This document shows positions 50,277 through 63,464 of a stretch of DNA of 64,000 bases, piece by piece (the stretch's first letter is position 1; each line of letters opens with the position of its first letter). The position numbers and the translations under genes are program-made. The notes under the pieces are model-generated. The model did not search any database, had not been told where the DNA came from, and worked only from the letters and a program-made list of their open reading frames with translations. The DNA comes from Trifolium pratense. Its lineage: Eukaryota; Streptophyta; Magnoliopsida; Fabales; Fabaceae. The DNA is taken from NCBI RefSeq assembly GCF_020283565.1, contig NC_060062.1, positions 25,728,251 to 25,792,250 on the forward strand, given 5' to 3'.

Positions 50277-50790
50277 TAGGCATGACAAATGGAACCAGAC
50301 CCGTCCGGACCCACCCTGAATTTAGCTGAAAAAAGTCGATCTAACTGGGTGCAAGGACATGTATGGGAAAAAGCCATATTTTAAATATGGGGACGGGTGT
50401 GGGGACGGGGTGTGCTTACACCCGCCTCGTACCCACCCGCACCAGCCCCCGTCCTATTTAAAATTACCATATTACCCTTATATTTAACAAAATATTTACC
50501 TACTTATCCTTCTTAAGACAATAAAATGTACATAAAAAGAAAGTGAGTTTTAAAACATGATTTTTTTTCACTTTTTTGAAACATGATTTGAAACAAAAAA
50601 AAAAAAAAAAACTTTTTTTTAAATGATAGTTTCTGCAAGAGGGGTCAGGGACCCGTTTTCAACTAAGGGCGGGATGGATGGTCAATTATTATCCCCGACA
50701 GAGTTTGGGGGCTGGGGTTGGGGTGGTATAGGTAGGCGGGGACGGGTACGGAGGTGGTACAACCCGAGCCCCATCCCATTGTCATTCCTT
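50277..50790. mobile_element. hAT-4: non-autonomous hAT-like element in the satellite array, 514 bp
   Basis: Termini TAGGCATGACAAATGG and (complement of right end) AAGGAATGACAATGGG. 8-bp TSD GTGATATC/GTGATATG, one mismatch. Subterminal GGGGACGGG / CCCGTCC repeats. The flanking satellite unit reads continuously across it. Confidence 0.78.
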
Positions 50791-51164
50791 GTGATATGTT
50801 TTATCTTCAATGTCCGGGTTTTTGGGAAAATATATTAGTTATCCGGAGTTTGTTGGAATATAACTTAAATCTATCAAAAGTTGTTTTGATTCTTGAATTC
50901 AAATACTACTTGAATGATTTTCTATTTTAACTTAAATGTATTTTTTTTATTACTTAATCGCAGTGTACTAATCATTTGTGCTTAATTATTTTATTATTAA
51001 ATTGTGATTTTTGTTTGATATTAAGAAACTTATTTTAAAAAATAAATTTTTAAGTTGTATGTTGAATATATAATTTCAAGTAGAAAGGAAAATTAAAATA
51101 TGATAAATACTCGTATATTTTGAAGTATAAATTCTATTGTATGATCTCTTCTTTTGTTTTTGCT

Positions 51165-51566
51165 TCAAAGTGTTTGGTAACACAAATAAGCTAGCTTATA
51201 GCTTATTATATGAGCTTATAAGCTTGTTTCAAAAAATTAGAGGTGTTTGGTAACAAGCTTTTTGTACTAGCTTATAGCTTTTTTTCAGATGCTATTTCAA
51301 GTAGCATTTGAGCTTATAGCTTATAGCTTTTTACACTTTATTCCATTTTTACCCTTTAATTTAATAACTACCCACTCTAAAAAATAAACTACCCACTATC
51401 AATTATGTAATTTTATATTTAATAACCACTTTAAAAGCTAATTTTACCAAACACTTTAATTTCAATAAGCTACCTTTTCAGCTATCAGCTATCAGCTAGC
51501 TTTTCAGCTATCAGCTAGCTTATCAGCTATCAGCTAGCTTATAGCTTATTTTTACCAAACAGACCC
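51165..51566. mobile_element. PIF/Harbinger-like MITE, first of a pair
   Basis: Right end (complement) GGGTCTGTTTGGTAAAAATAAG; left end diverged (AAGTGTTTGGTAA). The interior is made of AGCTATAAGCTAGCTTATAG-type words in both directions. Same family as the next element. Confidence 0.6.
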
Positions 51567-51581
51567 AAACACTAACATTAA

Positions 51582-52014
51582 GGCTATGTTTGGTAAAAAT
51601 AAGCTATAAGTTAGCTGATAGCTGATAAGCTAGCTTATAGCTGATAGCTCATGGCTGGTACCTTATAGCTGAAAAGCTGGTAGAATAAAATTAAAGTGTT
51701 TGGCAAATTTAGCTATTGTAAGTACAAAATAACATAAAAATACATGGTTAGTGGGTAGTTTTTTTTTGTAAGTGTTAGTGGGTAGTTATTATAATTTTTA
51801 AAAAATAAATAAATAAAATTAATGAGGGTAAATATGGAATAAAATGAAAAAGCTATAAGCTATAAGCTCATACGCTACTTGAAATAGCATCTCAAAAAAC
51901 GCTATAAGCTAGTTAGAAAAACTCATTACCAAACACTTCACATTTTTTTTAAACAAGCTTATAAGCTAGTTCAATAAGCTATAAGCTAGCTTATTGGACT
52001 TACCAAACAGTGCC
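51582..52014. mobile_element. PIF/Harbinger-like MITE, 433 bp
   Basis: Termini GGCTATGTTTGGTAA and (complement) GGCACTGTTTGGTAA; TSD TAA on both sides (51579-51581 and 52015-52017), as for PIF/Harbinger. GCTATAAGCTAG words repeat internally and could form extended hairpins. Confidence 0.8.
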
Positions 52015-52017
52015 TAA

Positions 52018-53013
52018 CTACAGAGAAGTGAGAAATTTATCAGAAGTCAAAATAAGTTATCTACATTTATCATTTGGTAGACATAAAAGACTTTTTTGTT
52101 TTTGGTTTGAAGTCTAACATTTTATATATATAATTTTATTTATAAAAAAAAGAGTTATCCTTGTGTGTTTTCAAAATTCACAACTTTTGTCTGCCTATAT
52201 GTAACAACTAACAAGTATTTTTTTTTTTCTTACTATCTAACAAGTTTGTTAGTAACGTGGAATCTCAATTAACAATATGATGTGGGTGGGATGGATAAAA
52301 ACTAACATAATAATTAACAAACAATTTATCATTTTTTTAAAAAAAACAATATGATGATTTTGGTAGAGGTGAATTTTCATTCAATTATAACATATGGTTT
52401 GTCATCAAATTTTAGCTTATATAAAAAGAAAAAGATACGAGATATATGAACATCAAATTTAGGGATAACAATTTAATACATTCTCTCTCTTCACACACAT
52501 AACTTGAGATGTGCAAAAAATATTTTAAAAAAAGTAAAAAGTGTATTGTTCTTATAAAAAACTGAGAAGGTATATATGCACTTAGCTACATGATGTTTTA
52601 GGTCTAAGTCTTAGTGTAGGTATGTAGAATGTGATGATCAATAATGAAGATTTGAGGGCCTATATATAGGGTCTGGCGTAATCGTTGAGGGCGAGATATT
52701 CTCGTCCAATGATCTCTTATGATGGTTCTGCCCCTCAGGGGACGTATATCCCATGTGGCTATATTATCAGTCCTCATGCCCCTAGGGTTTAGGGGGTACG
52801 ATTATCTTCTAGGTGGTACCTTGGACGTATTCAAGTGGATTTTGTCCGTCTTAGGTGAATAGCCCATTTAAATGGTCACTGAACCTAGGCGAGGGTCATA
52901 GTGTTTCGCCCGGTACATGTATAATTGTTGAATATTTATTAGATAGTAGTGTTTTTGAATAACATTTTTGAAGGAAAATGTCATAAAAATTCATACATAG
53001 GTGGAACTTTTAG
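52018..53013. other. Intergenic with an unassigned LTR-like fragment
   Basis: 52590-52930 has higher GC and phrases such as GGGTTTAGGGGGTACGATTA and CCCCTCAGGGGACGT, unlike its surroundings, with CCTATATATAGGG as a possible promoter. It looks like a piece of an LTR, but no termini were found. The rest is AT-rich. Confidence 0.35.
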
Positions 53014-53022
53014 TAATAAGAA

Positions 53023-53367
53023 GGCTTAACTACACATTTGGTCCTTTTCATTTATTTTAGGTTTCAATTTGGTCCCTTACGTTTAAAAAATATCAATTTG
53101 GTCCCTTACGTTTATTTTAGGTTTCAAGTTAGTCCTTTCCGTCAATTTTGTCATATGTGGCAATCAATTTGCACATGTGGACTGACACGTGGCACTTGGA
53201 CACACTGACACGTGTACTGTTCAAACGGTGTTAGTGATAAAATTGACGGAAAGGACTAACTTGAAACCCAAAAATAAACGTAAGGGACCAAATTGATACT
53301 TTTTTAAACGTAAGGGACCAAATTGAAACATAAAATAAACGTAAGGGACCAAATGTGTAGTTAAGCC
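53023..53367. mobile_element. Mutator-like MITE, 345 bp
   Basis: Termini GGCTTAACTACACATTTGGTCC and complement. 9-bp TSD TAATAAGAA/TAAAAAGAA (one mismatch). The interior repeats GGTCCCTTACGTTT in both directions. Confidence 0.75.
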
Positions 53368-54019
53368 TAAAAAGAATTTGGTGAATGAATTAACCCATTG
53401 ATCAGTCAAAAGAAAGGAACTAGCATATTGGATGTTTTTCTTTTGTTTATGCATACAATACATATCAATATCAGCATTAGCTTTCCTTATCAAATAAACT
53501 AAATTAACATGCTTAGTGATTGAAGGGACCACTCTCCTTTGTTCACTCGGTTTCTAACTTTTCCATAATATGCTCCTTGTCTCCCTTTTCCTCTCACTAT
53601 TGACTCATAATTATTTCATTCAAGATTATTAACTTGCACATACTTATCCTCTATCCTATATAGTTCCAGGGAGATGGATTTCCTATCTTTGTGAGTGAGA
53701 AAGAAATCGTGACTTTAATATATTTTTGTGTATTTTAGCTTTAATATATTTTTGTGTATTTTATGAGAGGACAATATAAAGAATTTGGATTCTATACGGA
53801 CGAAAATGGTGCAGTCATCCGATCAGTAAATTTCAGATCATCCGATCTTGATCGAACGGTTTAAATGTCATCTTAAAATTTTATATTAAATAAAAAACTT
53901 GCTTAAGATCTAAATCGTCTGATTTTAATCAAATCAAACGATTCTAAATCGCTAACTGCATGCAATCTGACCGCATATAATCTAATTCTCATTATAAGAG
54001 ATTGATAAACACAAAGACA

Positions 54020-54925
<906 letters not shown>

Positions 54926-55049
54926 CAAAGACACGATAATATTGATATTTTTAGACTGAATATATCTATTCAAATTCAAATTCAAATTCAAAATCAAAAG
55001 CTCCCAATTATGTATATGTGTATCAGTGTATGTATAAATTTAATTTAGT

Positions 55050-55325
55050 ATTCCCTTCGTTCCAAAATGTAAGTCACTTTTAGAAAAAAATTGTACTAAA
55101 TTATAAGTCATTTTACATTACGAATGAAACATTTAATGCTATTTTTTCTATTAAACTCTTAACTATTTATTACTCTCTCTTTTTCAATTTATCTTTCATA
55201 TGTCATTAATGAAGGACAATTTTATAATCTAACTCATAATTTCTTTTTTCCATACAACATTAATTACATTTCTTAATTTTTATAATTTGACTAAAGTAAC
55301 TTACATTTTAGAACAGATACAGTAT
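55050..55325. mobile_element. Stowaway-like MITE
   Basis: Left TATTCCCTTCGTTCCAAAATG and right TTTTAGAACAGATACAGTA form degenerate inverted ends of the CTCCCTCCGTCCC class; the arms include AAGTCACTTTTAG-type sequence. Confidence 0.55.
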
Positions 55326-55555
55326 TACTTACCATCTTGTCTATTGCAGAAAAAAACTACAAAAGCATAATGTCTTTCTCACCTTAAAAGTAACATATCC
55401 AAATTCATAGTTTTTTCTTTTTTGATAATCCCAAATTCATAGTTGTTAGTTGTTACATGTCAAATCTACCCTTTTCAGTGGAGGATAATTTGTGCTTCTT
55501 TAGGGAGTTCCACTCACCATTACTAATTAATGAGAATACGTCATCATTAGGTAAA

Positions 55556-55820
55556 TACTACATCCGTCCCTAATTATAAGACATTGTTTGATAAAAATGT
55601 ATTTTTCATTATCTTATTTTGCCCGTATTTTTGTAATAATATATAAATGTAAATATTAGCATATAAGATCTTGTGCAATTTGTTTCATTTGGGTATTTTC
55701 AAACTATTAAATTTTTATATTTTTTACTAATAGACAATTAAAGATATTAGTGATCAAAATTGTACATTGATGTACGTGCAGTGGTCAAACAGAATCTTAT
55801 AATTTGGGACGGAGTTAGTA
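55556..55820. mobile_element. Stowaway-like MITE
   Basis: Left CTACATCCGTCCCTAATTAT and right ATAATTTGGGACGGAGTTAGTA are inverted. Confidence 0.62.
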
Positions 55821-55829
55821 TATCCACCA

Positions 55830-57739
55830 TTAATTTATGAACTTTGTCTTTTTCCTTCGCTTTTGTATATTTTAGCTAGTATTTTTCAACTATATATCTC
55901 GAAGTCTAAACAGTAACATCAAAACATCCATGTAGTCAATCATGTGATCTCAGCCATTCAAATTTATTCAAACAACTTGTAATTCAACCTGTTCATAAAT
56001 CAATTAGAATTATCCATGCAGTTTTAGTGTAACACAAATTATAAATATTTGATTTTTTTTCCTTTACTTTTCCTTTATATAAGAATTTATTAATAGAATA
56101 TAAAGGGATACTCCAACTCATGTATAATGAGAGAGATCCGAGACCAGCATCATAGCAAGATAAACTATCCACCTTCTATAAAGAGTTGCAAAATACCACT
56201 AAATCATGTGCTCGAAAATTGGACAAAATAAAATATAACACCAACACAACACAAACCGACATTGTCATCATATTACACGATTCAAACCCATGAATATTTG
56301 CTTGAGAGTTCAATATACTTTATAGTTATTTTTTTTTATAATAAGGTTGAAAATCAAACCTAAGACTTCTAACATAATTATACTCAAATCTCTCACCACT
56401 AAACTAAACCTAGTGATTTATATATTACCCAAAAAGATCATATATTTTTATTTTTCAACAATAAAGTAAATATAAATTTTAAACAATTATTAATGGTGAT
56501 AAAATTTGATACTCTGGCCGCTAACCTTATTTATAAGTAAAGTAGAATCACGGTGTCCTTAAATATAAACAAAAACTATCATATAGTTTCAAAAAGAGCA
56601 ATGCTATTTGGTGCGAAGCCTTCGCATACGAAAAACAACGAACACTGTTTGTTTGCAGTCCTTGACCGTCCTTCTATGATGGAAACACCTCACTTTGTCT
56701 GTGTAACCTTCTCTCCTGGAAATAACCTTTGTTGGCATAACCATCTTTCATTAACCCACTTTTTAGATAGTATAACATGTAGCCAGCCAGTGCCATACTA
56801 ACTAGTTTTGCAATTTTCTACTTCAAGCAAAAGCGGTTGATTGATTTTTCAACATAAAGATGAAGTGGAGGACCAATTTGAATGCACCAATTGTATCACT
56901 ATTAGTTTAGAATTGTTTTATAAAGAAAATGCAAAATAAAACGGTGTGGAAGGTTTATTTTCCACATTCGTATGTTTTCGTCGACTGTACTTTTCGTACC
57001 ATTGAGTATATTCCTTTCAAAAATATCTCTTTTTAATTCTTTTGTTTTTAAATAGAAGTGTATAGCTTCAATGTAAACTTAATGTGATTTTCTTCTATAA
57101 ATAGAAGTACTTGTGAAGTGTTGAAGAAACTCATTCCCAAAATAAGAGAAGAGTACTCTGCGAGATCACTTGTATTGGCATAAGTCTCTTTGTAAGAAAG
57201 TGTGTTATCATCTTTCTAACTCTTGAGTGGGAATATTTGAATTTGTGGAGTAATACTTCATCCAAAATTAAGCAAAAAATACATTTGACTTTATAATACA
57301 AAAAAAAAATAAAATTAACTTTTAATTTTTTTTCTTATATTTCATTTTAGATGAGTACATATTTTGGGTTGAATTGACATCGTTGTAATCTTATTCTAAA
57401 TAATGAAACAATTCTTGAAGCATTTTTGTAACCGTAAGAAAGATGTGTCAAACCAGGTTAGTTTTGGAGTGTAATGTGTATGATGTTTCATATAAGATCA
57501 CGAGTGAGACGAAATAACAAGCTGTTAAAAACTCATCCACATAAAATGGAGAGATCAATATTCGAATTTAGATCATAGTGTTCGACCTAACAATTTTGTT
57601 ATTTCTATTAGTTGAGCTAGAATAAAAGCTCATCTTCACAAAGTAGAGAGACCGAGATTTGAATTCTGATCATAGCGTCTGACCTAATAATTTTGTCATT
57701 TCTATCAATTGAACTATAATTTATAGAATGAATACAAAC
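55830..57739. other. Intergenic, no gene
   Basis: AT-rich. A short open stretch at 56553-56801 has no recognisable domain. 57540-57600 and 57630-57700 are similar (AGAGA(T/C)C...ATTCGAAT...GATCATAG, TAATTTTGT(T/C)ATTTCTAT), a diverged local duplication. Confidence 0.4.
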
Positions 57740-57990
57740 TACTCCCTCCGTCCCAAAATATAAGAACTCATTCACCACTGCACGTATGTCAATGGATAAT
57801 TTTGATTACGTATATCTTTAATTCTCTATTAGTAAAAATTATAAAAATTTGATATTTTGAAAATACTCATCGAAACAAATCAAACAATATTTACCTTTAT
57901 ATATATTTTTAAAAAATACAGTCAAAATAACACAATATGAATAGTACATTTAATAAAATGAGATCTTATAAAATGAGGCAAAAAGAGTAT
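57740..57990. mobile_element. Stowaway-like MITE
   Basis: The left end ACTCCCTCCGTCCCAAAATA is canonical; the right end (ATGAGGCAAAAAGAGTAT) is degenerate. Confidence 0.55.
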
Positions 57991-58294
57991 ATATAAATAT
58001 GTCATTATGTTTGCAGAAGAGCCTATATTTATGCCTATATTTATTAGTGACAATAATGAAAGTAGCTAGGTTAGGTAGCAAAACATCAAAAGGGGTAAAA
58101 GAGGAAAAGTTTCAACTTATCTATATTTTCCATAAAGTTTCAAACTAAAGATTTGATAATGCACAAATGTTTGGTAAACATTTTGATTTGTGGGTTCAAA
58201 TCAACAACTATTAACATTTCGCAGATAATAGTGTATATTTTATTTTTTTTTATTTTTTATTTTCTTGAGTTGTTATCACTCATGTGAAAGTATA

Positions 58295-58571
58295 TGGATT
58301 CTACGTAGTTATTGCATTCACACAGTAACACCTACAGACTGTTTGATAAAAAATGGACGATTGAGATTGAAATCTATGTAAAACTAATTAAATTGTACTG
58401 CGTGAATTGAAACCGTTAAATAATTTTTTTAAACATAATTGGATTCTACGTAGTTATTGCATTAACGCAGTAACACCTATGGACTATTTGATAAAAAATG
58501 GACGATTGAGATTGAAATTTATGTAAAATTAGTTAAATTATACCGCATGAATTGAAGCTGTTAAATAATTC
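58295..58571. repeat. Tandem duplication, two copies of about 145 bp
   Basis: Copies start at 58295 and 58440 with TGGATTCTACGTAGTTATTG and stay alignable to AATTGAA(A/G)C(C/T)GTTAAATAATT. Differences are mostly single bases. Confidence 0.85.
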
Positions 58572-58579
58572 TTCTACAA

Positions 58580-59942
58580 ATGAGATTGTCTGTTGAGTAA
58601 AACTATATAAAATAATTTATTCGAATGTCACTGAAAGAGTTGGACTCGCACAATGTTAAATCATTTCAACCAACAAATATATTTACACTCGATATTTGAT
58701 ACGACTCAAATAAAATTATCTCTTATTGAGAGAACATATGACAAAACAATGCAATGAGACAAGACCTAGTGAGTACCCCAACTACAAATTGGGAGAATGC
58801 ACTACCTTTCTAATCAAATAATACTAATCAATAATATGACAGTATATGATACTTTGTATGCCGCCGTTGGATTGTGTGTTTGAGTAGCATAGTGAGAGCA
58901 ATCCATGAACCATAGGGTCAAGCATAAAATGATGATTAGAAGGAATTTTTTTGGGGTACCCACAAAGAGAGAAAAAAAAATGTTAATGGAAATACCAACA
59001 ATCTAAAAGGAAAATATTGGATTTATTTGGCTTTTCCTTATCTACAAAAGCATCTTTATGAATTTTATCCCTTAAAAACATTTATTCATATATTATATAT
59101 ATGTTCAAGTTCCTTTGCTTTTTGGGGCTAAACCTCACTTTCTCTCTTTGGAATCGACTTTATTAATATTAGAAAAAGCATCCTAGGACACGCTTATGGG
59201 TTTTAGACCCCACAACTATGTTAATTAAGGGTTCAATCATGCATATGATGCATATGATTAGAAAGAATTTGTTGTCAAATGTCTATTTATATGTAGTCTA
59301 GGTGATTAAAATGAATACGTTTCGAATTCACATCTCAAAATATTTAAAAGTTTATGGATATAATAGCAAGTTTCTTTTGACTTAGATATGAATAATAATA
59401 TAATATAGCAAGTTACTTAAAAAGTTAAATTCCTATTGAATCTTTAATTCAAATACATAATTATATATTACTTGATAAATTTTAAAATTTAATTACAATT
59501 TTTTTTATTAAATTTAATTACAATTTTGTTATGTTCAATAACCTATCTAAATTTTTTAAAAAAAATATCATGGAAAACTTCAATTCCCACATAATAAAAA
59601 TAACAGGTCTGTTTGATTTGTAAAAGATAAGTATTTGACAGAACAGTACATAACAAACGTTTAAGATGCTGAACAAATTTTATTTGTACAATGTTTGTTA
59701 AAAAAATAAAAGTGATTTTAGTATTTTAGACAATTTGTGCAGATGACAAAAAATGTGCCATGGTTCAAAGAGAAATAAAAATTTCTGTTTTTGTAAAAGC
59801 TCTTTGTCCTTAATTTGTCAAGTCTCAAGAACAGTTTTAAAATCAAACACAGTACAACTAAAGTTGTCATATTCAATCGCTTATTTTTTAAGGAGATCAA
59901 ACACACTCAAAGTTTGAAATGAGTTTATAAAAAATAGTGTCT
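58580..59942. other. Intergenic, no gene
   Basis: AT-rich, no long frame with coding character, and no clear element ends. Confidence 0.45.
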
Positions 59943-59950
59943 CTAAATTT

Positions 59951-60463
59951 CAAGGTTATCAAAACCGGACCGGACCGGCCGGTCGGACCGTGAACCGGTC
60001 ATGAAAACGGTTCGGTTTTGAGCAAAAAACGGATAGGAAACCGACCGGCAAAAAAACGTGTGACCCGGGGTCGAACCGGCCGGGCGGTTCAAGCGGTTTT
60101 GCAGTTTTTTTTTATAAAAAAAACAGGGCAAAACGACTTTGTATATTAATTTTTTTAAAAAAAAAAAAAATCTGAAACAAAACAACGACGTCGTAGGAAC
60201 ATGAAAGGTTTTTGTTTTTCATCTATTTTTCATTTGGTTTGAATTATAAATTTTATTTTATTTTGACTTGTGATATTTTATCTTTTTAATGTGTGAAATT
60301 ATGAAATATTGAGCAATTATTCATATATTTTTATTTATATATTAATTAAAATATATATATTTAATTACAAACGGTTCGACCCCGATTGAACCCGGTCCGA
60401 CCAATTGAACCTTGAATCGGTGAGCTCGCCGGTTCGATGACCGGTCCGGTTCTGACAACCTTG
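59951..60463. mobile_element. hAT-2: non-autonomous hAT element, 513 bp
   Basis: Termini CAAGGTTATCAAAACCGG and (complement) CAAGGTTGTCAGAACCGG; perfect 8-bp TSD CTAAATTT (59943-59950 and 60464-60471). ACCGG/CCGGT arrays at both ends, as in hAT-1. Confidence 0.92.
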
Positions 60464-60471
60464 CTAAATTT

Positions 60472-62424
60472 ACAAGTAGATTTTATAAGATGAGATAGAC
60501 ATATATAAACATAATATGGCATTAAGCCACACACATCCGCTATTTATATTAGGACACCAAGCATAGTATGTATATTGAGAAAGAAAATATGTATATTGAG
60601 AATGAGAAAACGCCGATTTTGTATAGTATTGAAACTCTACACTTTATAAGTTCAAAGGATAAGTTACACTCAATATAAAAAAAATTAAAAAATCATGGAA
60701 CTTCATAATAATTAAATCTGAAGTAAATTGCATCAAACTCTTTTTTATTTATGATTATCGGCTACACTTATGAAACTTGTATATAGTGGGATAATAATGA
60801 ACGTAGGACCATGAATTATGAATGTCAAGCATGGAACTTGTATCATGTATGTCTACCCTCAATTACATAGCCACTAATTAACATTCTACATAGTCCTCAT
60901 GAATCTAAATTTTTAATGCATGGTAACAATATGATTTGATTCTTGCTCTTTCTTGGGATGCAATTCAAAGTGGCAAATGAGTTGGCTTATCCTCATGCAA
61001 TTCATTGGATGATTTAGGTGGCTGAGTTTAGGAACACCATCCTAACTATACAAACTTTTTATCTCTTTCATGATTTTTCTTTTTTTTGGAGAGGAAGGGA
61101 GTTTTAAAAATTTATTTCATTGTGTTTTTTTTTTCCTACACTATTTATTTCATTATGTTAATGTGGTATATATATATATCAAATGAATTCAGTGCAGTCA
61201 CAAGACACAATCAATGTATGAGAGCAGTCTAATTAAATTAAACACTTTAAATTTAAGTGCAATTTTAATATTTTAAAATATAAAAATTATGATCTTTAAA
61301 TATAAACCGCTTGATCTCGATCAAACAGTCTTAATCTCACTGACTACATAGCATCATGAGTACTGACTGCATCCAATCCAGATCGGTATACATATGCTAT
61401 CATTTTTATTGGAACAGCATGACAGTCAAGTAATCACTACTTTACTTATTTGAATCATTCCCTCTTTTCTTGTTCTTCATTCTTCCTTTTTTGGTCAACT
61501 AAATTCTTCTTCATAATTCTAATCTATTAATTTGAATTTGATTGGTCCTACGATGTGGGTTCAGAAAAATTATGGGCTTGGGCCCATTCATCATTGCTAT
61601 AATTGGTTTGATAATTAGGAGTTGTAGTGCTATTGTAAAGGAGGGGAAAATGTACTAGACAAAGTTTTCTTTCATAAAATCTTTACAAAATAATTTCAAG
61701 AGGAGATGGGAAATACCACTCCATATATATTAGTGAGAATATTCTATACATGTCTTGGTTATCCAGGCATCCTTTACTACTAGGAGACAATGACTTATTA
61801 TTTCTGAAAGTATTAAAAAAAAATTCTTAAAATTAAAATCCATTTAAGAAGTTGATATTTCTCATGAAATATTCGTTATGCAACTAGAAAAAAGATGAAA
61901 TAAAAAGATAAATAGACATTACATTGTAGAAAATCAACAAATCTATCAATGATAAATATTAGAGAGAGGAGAAGAGGGGAGAAAAAGGAAGTAGGAGACC
62001 CACTAAAGTTCCAAGAGTTGTTCTCAAGCATTGTATCTTCAATTGGAGAAGAGAGTAAAATGGATCTAAATCTGAAAATGAGAAAAGGAAAAAAAAAAAC
62101 ATGAACATACCATTGAAGTGTGACTGTGTAATTGTAGTTAAAGGGACCCAACATAAGAGATCATAATTTCCCGGTTTAGATATTCAAAACATTAGTAGTT
62201 ATTTGAGATTTAAATTTAAGATTGATATTTCAAATTATCAAATAAAATATTTTTTTTAGGATCATTTGATCAAGAACGGACAGTCGCATACATCTCAAAA
62301 ACATGAATATATTGACAACAAACAATCAAATTACTAGCATAAATCAAATCACCTGAGGACAGCATGACATATGCATGTGATAACAATGTTAAAGAAAAAT
62401 AATAATTTTTAATTAGAGTTTTTT
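60472..62424. other. Intergenic, no gene
   Basis: AT-rich. 61190-61390 has CAGTGCAGTCA ... TGACTGCATCCAATCC with AACCG(C/T)TTGATCTCGATCAAACAG between, resembling 53800-53970; this is likely one decayed MITE family. Nothing else is supportable. Confidence 0.45.
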
Positions 62425-62433
62425 TAATAAATT

Positions 62434-63455
62434 GGCTTTAATTCACTTTTGATCCCTCTATTTTGAAAAACTTGAACTTTTGATCCCCTTATTTTAAAAG
62501 CCAACTTTTTGATCCCCCTATTTTAGTTTTTTATGAATTTTGGTCCCTCATCTCAATTTAGTCAAAGTTTTGCTTATGTGTCATGCTCATTGATGATGTG
62601 GCAGTGTACATATTGACATATCATATTTCATGTCTTTATTATTATTTTTTAAAATCAAATATTAAAATAATAAAAAATAGTTAATAAAAAATCAGTAATT
62701 AATCTTATAAAAAAAATCAGTAATTATTAAAAGTATTAAAACATTATATTATATAACTAATTATATAACTAAAATCAAAGAAGTATAATAGGAAATCAAA
62801 AAGTTTTTCTTTCTCTTGTTAATTCTCTGCACACGATTCACGTTCTTGATTTCAAAGAAGTGAGAAACGCAAAGTTGGTTCCCAAATGGAACCCTAGAAA
62901 ATCAGAAACACAAATTGTTGATCGACTTCTCCCTCTCAATCGTTTGTGAACAATTCTTCTTCAACGCGCTCGAGTGAATAGTTGTTTTAGTAATTTTTAA
63001 TTATATATTTGGGCAATTTACTTGTTCAATTTTTTTTTGGGTAATTTATTAATTTTTAATTATATTTTCGAGTAATTTACTATTTTTAATTATATATTTG
63101 AGTAATTTATTAATTTTTAATTAAATATTTGGGTTATTTAGTAATTTTTAATTATATATTTGGGTAATTTACTATTTTTAATTATTTAATTAATTTTTTT
63201 TTGTTATTTTAATATTTTTAAAACATAATATTTGATTTTAAAAAATAATAATAATTACATGGAATATGATATGTCAATATGTACACTGCCACATCATCAA
63301 TGAGCATGACACATAAGCAAAATTTTGACCAAATTGAGATGGGGGATCAAAATTCATAAAAAACTAAAATAGGGGATCAAAAAGTTGGCTTTTAAAATAG
63401 GGGGATCAAAAGTTTAAGTTTTTCAAAATAGGGGGATCAAAAGTGCATTAAAGCC
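62434..63455. mobile_element. Mutator-like non-autonomous element, 1022 bp
   Basis: Perfect 9-bp TSD TAATAAATT (62425-62433 and 63456-63464). Termini GGCTTTAATTCACTTTTGATCC and complement extend as a long inverted repeat with repeated TTTTGATCCCCCTATTTT. The centre (62800-63000) is unique, with the phrase GGAACCCTAGAAAATCAGAA, and is followed by seven or so loose copies of AATTATATATTTGGGTAATTTA. No coding frame. Confidence 0.88.
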
Positions 63456-63464
63456 TAATAAATT

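Larger units (their letters stand above)
40730..50960. repeat. Tandem array of a roughly 265-bp repeat, broken by nested insertions
   Basis: The recurring unit contains TAACAAAATGAGATTGGTAT, ACGTAGATTGTGTGATAA, TGATATCTTTTGTCTTGATT, a GGGACGTAACTTAAATC block, TACTTGAATAATT and ATAAGAAGAACTCTATT. The AACAAAA marker occurs near 40957, 41404, 41669, 41923, 42194 and 50219. After subtracting insertions the spacing is about 254-281 bp. Partial units extend to both sides. No coding signal; it is a small local satellite of diverged copies. Insertions into it: 41223-41393, 42290-50028 and 50277-50790. Confidence 0.85.

Noticed and set aside
56553..56801. Plus-strand frame of 82 aa
   Set aside because: No recognisable motif, no splice partners, AT-rich surroundings.
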